A stretch of DNA of 64,000 nucleotides from Henckelia pumila (taxonomy: Eukaryota; Streptophyta; Magnoliopsida; Lamiales; Gesneriaceae): positions 1,612,001-1,676,000 of the forward strand of contig NW_027331831.1 of NCBI RefSeq assembly GCF_033568475.1, given 5' to 3'. The notes beneath the pieces are model-generated. The model did no database searches and was not told the DNA's origin. It saw only the letters and a program-made list of their open reading frames with translations. The position numbers and the translations under genes are program-made. Shown here one piece after another: positions 57,520-64,000 of this stretch (the stretch's first letter is position 1; the number at the start of each line of letters is the position of its first letter).

Positions 57520-57925
57520 AGATTTTGGGAAATTCGAGCCGAATAATGATAAAATTTTAAGGCTCGAATTCGGCTCGATAAGAGTATATTCGAGTTCGAG
57601 CTCGATTCGAAGTTCGATAATTTCAAATATTTTGGCTCGAGCTCGGCTCGAAATGAAGTTCGAGTTCGGCTCGAAATATTCGAACCTATTCGTGAACTAT
57701 TCGGATATTATAGTTCGAAAAGCTCGAAATGTTCGAAAAAAGTTCGAAATGTATATATATTTATTATATAATTATATTATATTAATTAAATATTAAGGTT
57801 CGCGATTCGCGAACTATCGAACAGTATATTTCGGCTTGAGTTCGATAAGCTCGAATACGAATCAAATATTTTTCGAGCGGGCTTGTAAAGTTCACGAATA
57901 AGTTCAGTTCGTTTGCACCCCTAAT
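57520..57925. repeat. GCTCGAA/TTCGAGC-rich repeat (hAT-MITE-like)
   Basis: Many GGCTCGAA, TTCGAGC and GTTCGA words on both sides of an AT-rich centre; the right end reads GCACCCCTAATT, as in hAT-type MITEs. The matching left terminus is not found, so it is probably truncated. It is similar in word use to 52530-52930. Confidence 0.5.
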
Positions 57926-58332
57926 TGGAATGCAGACTTGTATATCTATAAATATATTAAAGAATACATATCTAGCCGATAACATTTCTAGACATGTTGG
58001 GACAAATATAACCCGGAACCTGATGATAAATTTTATTTATTTATTTTTTTTTTCATTTTTGGCCCTTCAACTTGTATAAGTTGTATTCGACTGGTATGTT
58101 TTTTCCCTATGACATTTTTTTTTATTTGAATACACGATTAATCCGGTTAAGAAACAAAAAAAAAAAAACAAAAACAAAGCAAAAACAAGTTATGTGAATA
58201 AAAATTAAAATTCACCGAACCAAAATGGCAATAAAATAAAACAAACAAACAAAGTTATATGATTAAAATGCAAATTCATTGCTAACAAGTCTAACCGCTA
58301 AAGAAATGCAAACTGCAATACAAAAGATATAA

Positions 58333-58671
58333 GTTTCGTTTGGATATGTATTTATAAAATGTTTTTATACAAGTGTTTTTAAAAAACTTTTCATAAAATA
58401 TTTTAAAAATTGTTTTGAAAATAATGTGTTTGAATAATTAGTCTATAAAATCATTTTAATATTTCAAAAGTAATGTTATTCATTTTTTGTCTTCCATAGT
58501 TCAATTTTAAAATCATCTAAAAACACTTCTCAATTGTTCTTTAAAAGCTATATTTTGATAACACTTTTTTAAAAACATTTTTCAAAAACATTTATCCAAA
58601 CACATATTTTAAGTTTTTTTCACTTATAAAATATTAAAAACGTTTTTAAAATAGATGTACAAACGGAACCA
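58333..58671. mobile_element. MITE-like element (about 340 bp)
   Basis: The left end GTTTCGTTTGGATATGTA and the right end TACATCT-side GTACAAACGGAACC form imperfect terminal inverted repeats around an AT-rich centre with ATCCAAACAC words. The target duplication is not clear. Confidence 0.5.
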
Positions 58672-58679
58672 TAGTTTTT

Positions 58680-60450
58680 CCTAAATCTTATGTTTTCCTT
58701 GCTACATTTTGTATAGGATAAATAAAATATAATTATGAAAAAAAATTAGAAATAATCAATAAGCTTTTGTTAAAGAATGTAAAAATTATAGGTTATATTG
58801 ATAGTTTTATTTTACTAAGTTGTGATTAGGGTTGATCAAACTTTTTAAAAAAACTGCAATAACCGATCCATAATCAATGTTGTGGTGGTAATTTGATGTA
58901 AAAACCACATTCCCCCCACAGCATCGCACAACATTTAATAAATTTATTTTTGTTAATAATGATATAATAAGATATAAGTGATTATATATTTGGCTTAAAG
59001 CTTTCTAGTAAAACCTTGTTCAAATTGTAACTATATTATAGCAAGAGTCGAGAGGTGCATAATCTCATGAACCCGATCTATAATAAATTGTCATATCACC
59101 TATAATAGTGTTCTTATTGAAATCAGATTATTCTCAAGTCAATCAATCATGATATTTTAGTTTAATACATTATACAACCATCAAATTTTATCTCAACGAT
59201 CATCCTCACAATTTGGTTGAAATATATATACATAATATTTGTTATTTATGTCATACGATTTAATTTTGTGTAAAAAAATTGGATTCATTATTCTTGATTT
59301 CCACTTCCTATTTTTTTTTTTTCAATGAAACCGCATAACAGCCTAAAACCGACCAAGAGCACCCGAAATCGTACATTAAATTTTACTTCTGTTAGGTGCA
59401 AATTGCAATGATTATCCCTGCTAAGTAGATTGATCGAATCATGGTGTTTGGGCTGCTATGCGGTTTAAAAGATTGATCTGTTGCACAACTACCATCATCT
59501 ATAATTTTTGATAAAACAACAAACGTCCTATAATTTAAAAACTACAATCTTCAAAAATCTTTCAAACCGAACCACATATAGCAATACAATTTGATTTTTT
59601 GCGAAGAAATTTGCATACATCACAACGTGATCACCAGTAGTTGTAGCAATAGAATAGAATAGAGAAAAATGTTGAAACAGTGTATTTTAGGTTTTTTCTA
59701 AGTAAATAATACAATATCGTAAAATATTCAGCAAACAAGACTATTTTTTCCTTTTTATTGTTTTTCAATTTATACTTTATAAGGGAAAATGGTATGACGG
59801 TTTGGAAAACTTTAATTTATATATATATTAAAATAATTATGAAATGATATCATAAGTTAATTATATGAGACAAATATCTTACTCAAATTAAATATTATGA
59901 AAAATAATACATATCTTATGAATATAAATAAAATCAACCCAGATCACGAATACACATAGGCATTATTTGGTTTGAGGTATTATTAATCTATGTATAAATT
60001 ATCCCAATTAATTTCGCATTATTTTTTTTATATTATTTATCTATTTATTAATTAATAATTTTTACATCAATTAAATCAAATAAATTATAATCTATTCATC
60101 AAATCAAATAATGTATTAATTATTTTTTCCTATTTATTTTTAATTTATATTATATTACTTATCTATGAATTACTTATCCTATCACTCAAATTAAACGGTG
60201 TCATATTAAATAGGGAAGCCCATATATATATATATATATGATCACTTGATTGGTTGAGGTACAAAATAATTATAAATGATCACATAATACCCGTTCACAC
60301 GCGTGTCACCCCTGGGGCTAACAATGACCAACCTGTGCGCACGTGGAAATATCTAAACGAATCCCGACCAATCATGTTCCACCTCGAATCTAATCAACGG
60401 TCATGAATCAACTGTTTTGGTTTGGATGGGACAAATAACGAATCAGCAAC
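58680..60450. other. AT-rich intergenic DNA
   Basis: No gene or clear repeat was recognised. An (AT)n run lies at about 60221-60238. Confidence 0.5.
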
Positions 60451-60471
60451 CAATCAATGTCTTTCTTTTCG

Positions 60472-60479
60472 TATAAATA
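60472..60479 (+). promoter_or_regulatory. TATA box of the proline transporter gene
   Basis: TATAAATA, with a CCAAT box near 60450. It is about 340 bp upstream of the chosen start codon. Confidence 0.5.
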
Positions 60480-60516
60480 AATAATAAAAATAACGAAGAA
60501 CTGGACAACCGCAAAC

Positions 60517-60698
60517 ATGAATTAATTACGCGAAACGAGATTCGTGGGAATCTGCACAATATCAAACGGTTAATTAATGAATTCTCCCCTCTCATTTTCT
60601 CTCAAAGTACGCAGGTACGCTCAATCTATGCAAAAATGAGAGTTCTATTTTCGGGTTTTTTTTTTAAATTTATTATTATTGGATTCGCTAATAAATAG
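60517..60698 (+). promoter_or_regulatory. Three upstream open reading frames in the transporter leader
   Basis: uORF1 is ATG AAT TAA at 60517-60525. uORF2 has 20 codons plus stop at 60577-60639. uORF3 (60636-60698, 20 codons plus stop) starts with an ATGA overlap on the uORF2 stop. All precede the main ATG and would be in the mRNA if transcription starts just after the TATA box. Confidence 0.5.
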
Positions 60699-60811
60699 TG
60701 GCCGAGAAACGAGAGGAAGAAGAAGGGCTGGCTTTTGTAATACTCCAAGAGGAGGAAGCAATTGGACTACTATCGGGAGAAGGAGAAGAAGGCGGTGAGG
60801 TGGTGCTGGAA

Positions 60812-63800
60812 ATGGGTGGCCAAGGCGGAGACGACGTCGTTGGGAGCTCCGCCTCTGCGGGAAAGGTCTATTCTGATGATCATTTGGCCGTCGAAATTCC
60901 AGACACCGCCCATCAAATCAGCCACGGTTCTTTTTTTTATTCAAACCCTTTTCTTTTTTGATTTGATGTTGATTTTTTTAATGGTGCCGAATCAAGAAGC
61001 TTTCTATAGTGGCGGGTTAACGATTAGATCCAGTATTTTTTAGAGGAAACCTTGATTTCCGAAGGGGTTTTCTATAGTGACTTGCTGGGTTTGTTTTGAG
61101 TTTGTTGGGTTTGTTTATTTGTGATTGTTGCCCTGCATGTGTAGTGAGCATGTATCTATTCTGAGGATGTTATGTTTTCCAACTTTTTCAATCGGGAAAA
61201 TTTAATCAGAAAGCTTTAGTTTGTTTGGCCTTGTGTTTAATATGGCAAATTTGTTTACCCAATACTGGAAAATTGGAATTCGAAAGTTGCTTGCTTGTCA
61301 GTTCAAATATCCATTTTTGGGATATCCTGGATGAACATTATCATATGGCCTAAATAATAATACTCATATTTTTGGATTCAAATTCGAGCTCAAATATGAA
61401 AATATGAATGATACTTGACTCCGATATATTATCAAATTTCATTTTAGTTGGCTCTAAAACAAATCCCGAAGCTTGAAAAATATAGGGCTCGAGTTTGGTT
61501 AGAAGTAGAATTCAAATTCGAATTCTGTACGTATTGTTTGAATTATATTTATAAACTATTGATAAATGTAGCAACCTTAGAATAAATCCCATACCAGCGA
61601 ACGAAACAATTTGATCTCAAATAAGACTCAAAATATATTTAAAAACAAGTGCTCAAGTTTCAGTGTACTTTTAATGGAACTGTTCATTCCTCAACATCAA
61701 TGTGATGGTTTACCTTTGAACTGAACTTATCTATTGATTTTGGTTGCCGATGGCTTGTAACGTCATGATGTGTTTTATTTTACTATATTTCAAACAATCT
61801 TGGCTTATTGTTTTTGTTATGTTATTGTAGATTCATGGTTTCAAGTGGGATTTGTTCTCACTACTGGGATCAACAGTGCTTATGTGCTGGGGTACTCTGG
61901 CACTGTCATGGTTCCGTTGGGTTGGATAGGGGGTGTGGTAGGACTTATCCTTGCCACAGCAATATCTTTGTATGCAAACGCTCTTGTTGCCAAGCTTCAT
62001 GAGTACGGAGGAAAGAGGCATATCAGATACAGAGACCTTGCAGGATTTATATACGGTAAGCACAAATAACGAGAATAATGAGTAATGATGATAAAAGGAA
62101 GTCGAATGATATCTTGTATGAAATGATTCCAGTCCCTTACGTCGCAGGGTAGAACATTCTAAAGTTTGCTTTTATAGGTAAAAAGGCATATTCTCTGACA
62201 TGGGCACTGCAGTATGTGAATCTCTTCATGATCAATGTTGGGTATATCATTTTAGCTGGTCAGGCTTTTAAGGTACTTAATTACTTTTGTTGTCCCATGT
62301 TTGAGTTTGGAGGATAGTCTTTCAGTTCCTCCGTCTTTAACTTTTCTCTCTGCATTTATACTAGTGACATTCTAACATCAAAATCTTGAAGGATGATCCA
62401 ATCTGTGCGATGAATTGTTGAGATACTGGGATTTTCTGATAAAGATCTCGAGGCTTTAGTTGATTTTCTTAATTCTTATGGTTCACAGGCTTTTTATGTT
62501 CTTTTTAATGGTGATAATCCCATTAAACTTCCATATGCCATTACAATAGCGGGGCTCGCCTGTGCTGTCTTTGCCATGGCCATACCCCACTTGTCCGCAC
62601 TGCGTATATGGTTGGCATTTTCGACTTTCTTTAGTCTGGTATACATCATCATAGGATTTGTACTGGCACTTAAAGATGGTATACTATCCTCATTTTCTTG
62701 TTTACATTTCTTAAGCTAAGATGTGCCAAATCCAGTTTCCCCGAGTAAATTCATTTTAATTTTGTGACGAGAAAACCATTCATTTGCTAGGCACTGAAGC
62801 TCCTCCCAGGGATTATGAAATTCCGGGATCAGTCACAGACAGGATTTTTACGACCATTGGTGCTTGTGCAAATCTTGTTTTTGCCTTCAATACTGGAATG
62901 CTTCCAGAAATACAGGTAAGAACAGAATTAATGAGGAACTTTCCGTGTGAATAGCATGTATAATTAACATTAGGTCTTTTAGGAGACTTTACCTGTAACT
63001 TTGTGGTGTCTAAATTTCTCTCAATTCGCCATAAAATCTGTTTACAGATTATAGATTCTGTTTTTTATCAACTCATGTTTATTCATCTTTTCAACAGGCT
63101 ACAGTCAGAAAACCAGTTGTCGAGAACATGATGAAGGCTTTGTATTTTCAGTTCACACTTGGAGTTCTGCCAATGTATGCAGTGACCTTTATGGGATACT
63201 GGGCATATGGTTCCAACACATCAGCCTACTTGCTCAACAATGTTAATGGTCCAATTTGGATCAAGGCTTTTGCTAATATTTCGGCTTTCTTGCAGACAAT
63301 CATTGCTTTGCATGTATTTATCGTCATCCCTTTTCTGCTTTTAGCTCAATTTTCTCATTTTTCATTTCTTGAAAACATTTCAAGGTAAATTACATCGAAA
63401 CCCCCTGAAGTGAAGGCCGGTTAGCAAAGCACCCTTGAATTGCCTTTATATAATCCTTACATTTACACCATTTCAATGCAAAATATACCACTTTCAAGGT
63501 TACAGTTTTGAGGCTTTATAAGAAACAATAGACTTATTTTACATTCTAAATTTATATTATAAATTTATGTTCTAACTTGAAGAAGGAGATCTAATAGACT
63601 ACACCTGGAGAATATGCTTTGTGTAGCATATACTTTTGGATGTATATGTCCCATGTGTATTTAACTATTTTGATTGATGTGCTCAACAGTGTGCAAAAAA
63701 CTGAGAAACTCCTAGACCAATATTAGACCAAAATCAAGAACTTCTACTGCAATTGATCGAAAATCTTTAGGATTTATGTATACTGACTTTGGAATCACCA

Positions 63801-64000
63801 TTTTTTTGCTCTCAGATTTTTGCAAGTCCAATGTATGAATACTTGGACACAAAATATGGGATCAAAGGAAGTGCGCTTGCTTTACGCAACTTGTCTTTCA
63901 GGATCTTAGTCAGGGGCGGTTACCTGGGGATGACCTCCTTCGTTGCAGCCTTGCTACCATTCTTGGGCGATTTCATGAGTCTTACGGGAGCTATTAGCAC
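60812..64000 (+). CDS. ProT: Proline/compatible-solute transporter (ProT type), C-terminus beyond window
   Basis: Exons: 60812-60926, 61831-62055, 62178-62272, 62489-62678, 62791-62915, 63098-63313 and 63816 to beyond 64000, all GT-AG and in frame (383 residues in view; the family has about 440). Markers are [124 protein letters not shown] and [15 protein letters not shown]. It belongs to the amino acid/auxin permease family with about eleven membrane segments. Members carry proline, glycine betaine and GABA with protons across the plasma membrane. I chose ATG 60812 because upstream codons in this frame have no ATG. N-terminal length differs between members, so the start is the least certain point. 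Confidence 0.92.

Noticed and set aside
60698-60961. 87-codon frame as the first exon of the ProT gene in full length
   Set aside because: It starts at GTG, has no upstream ATG in frame and runs past the splice donor at 60927 into the intron; the ATG at 60812 was used instead.

Overview
The window is nuclear DNA from a flowering plant, most likely a eudicot. Its genes have GT-AG introns, and it holds plant-type LTR retrotransposons, hAT-like elements, Au-type SINEs and endogenous pararetrovirus DNA (family Caulimoviridae). The species cannot be named from the sequence.

Layout. (1) 1-22111: five head-to-tail copies of a repeat of about 2.1 kb, all reading on the minus strand. Each carries a decayed caulimovirid-like open reading frame, a TATA box with leader, and a poly(A)-type region homologous to the 3' part of the provirus at 43-52 kb. 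Younger elements broke the array: a 1.34-kb solo LTR, two nested hAT-type elements with 8-bp target duplications, and a 9.26-kb LTR retrotransposon without visible coding capacity (10117-19377). (2) 22112-28612: a decayed Copia element of Sirevirus type on the minus strand, with no recognisable left LTR. (3) 28640-36550: mostly gene-free, with two Au-like SINE copies, an LTR-like remnant and AT-rich DNA. (4) 36623-38649: a two-exon eIF4B gene, minus strand. (5) 40228-42674: a nine-exon NIPA-type magnesium transporter gene, minus strand. (6) 43381-52190: a near-complete but inactivated endogenous pararetrovirus, plus strand. It has a tRNA-Met primer site, then VAP-like, coat, movement, protease/RT/RNase H and TAV-like reading frames, then a promoter and poly(A) region. 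A solo LTR splits the movement gene. The coat-before-movement order resembles cavemo-/solendoviruses. (7) 52200-56200: intergenic, with a 355-bp hAT MITE. (8) 56261-57413: a two-exon gene for mitochondrial ribosomal protein S33. (9) 57500-60450: intergenic with MITE-like repeats. (10) 60812 to the right edge: a proline/compatible-solute transporter gene (ProT type), cut by the window end in exon 7.

The four host genes are unrelated housekeeping or transport genes and form no pathway. I built exon structures by matching splice sites to reading frames. Each joins in frame, and the three complete genes have total coding lengths divisible by three. The most unusual part is the pararetrovirus-derived array. 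Its units share promoter and 3' sequence with the nearby provirus but lack coat, movement and polymerase genes, and several carry a long inverted repeat inside the reading frame.
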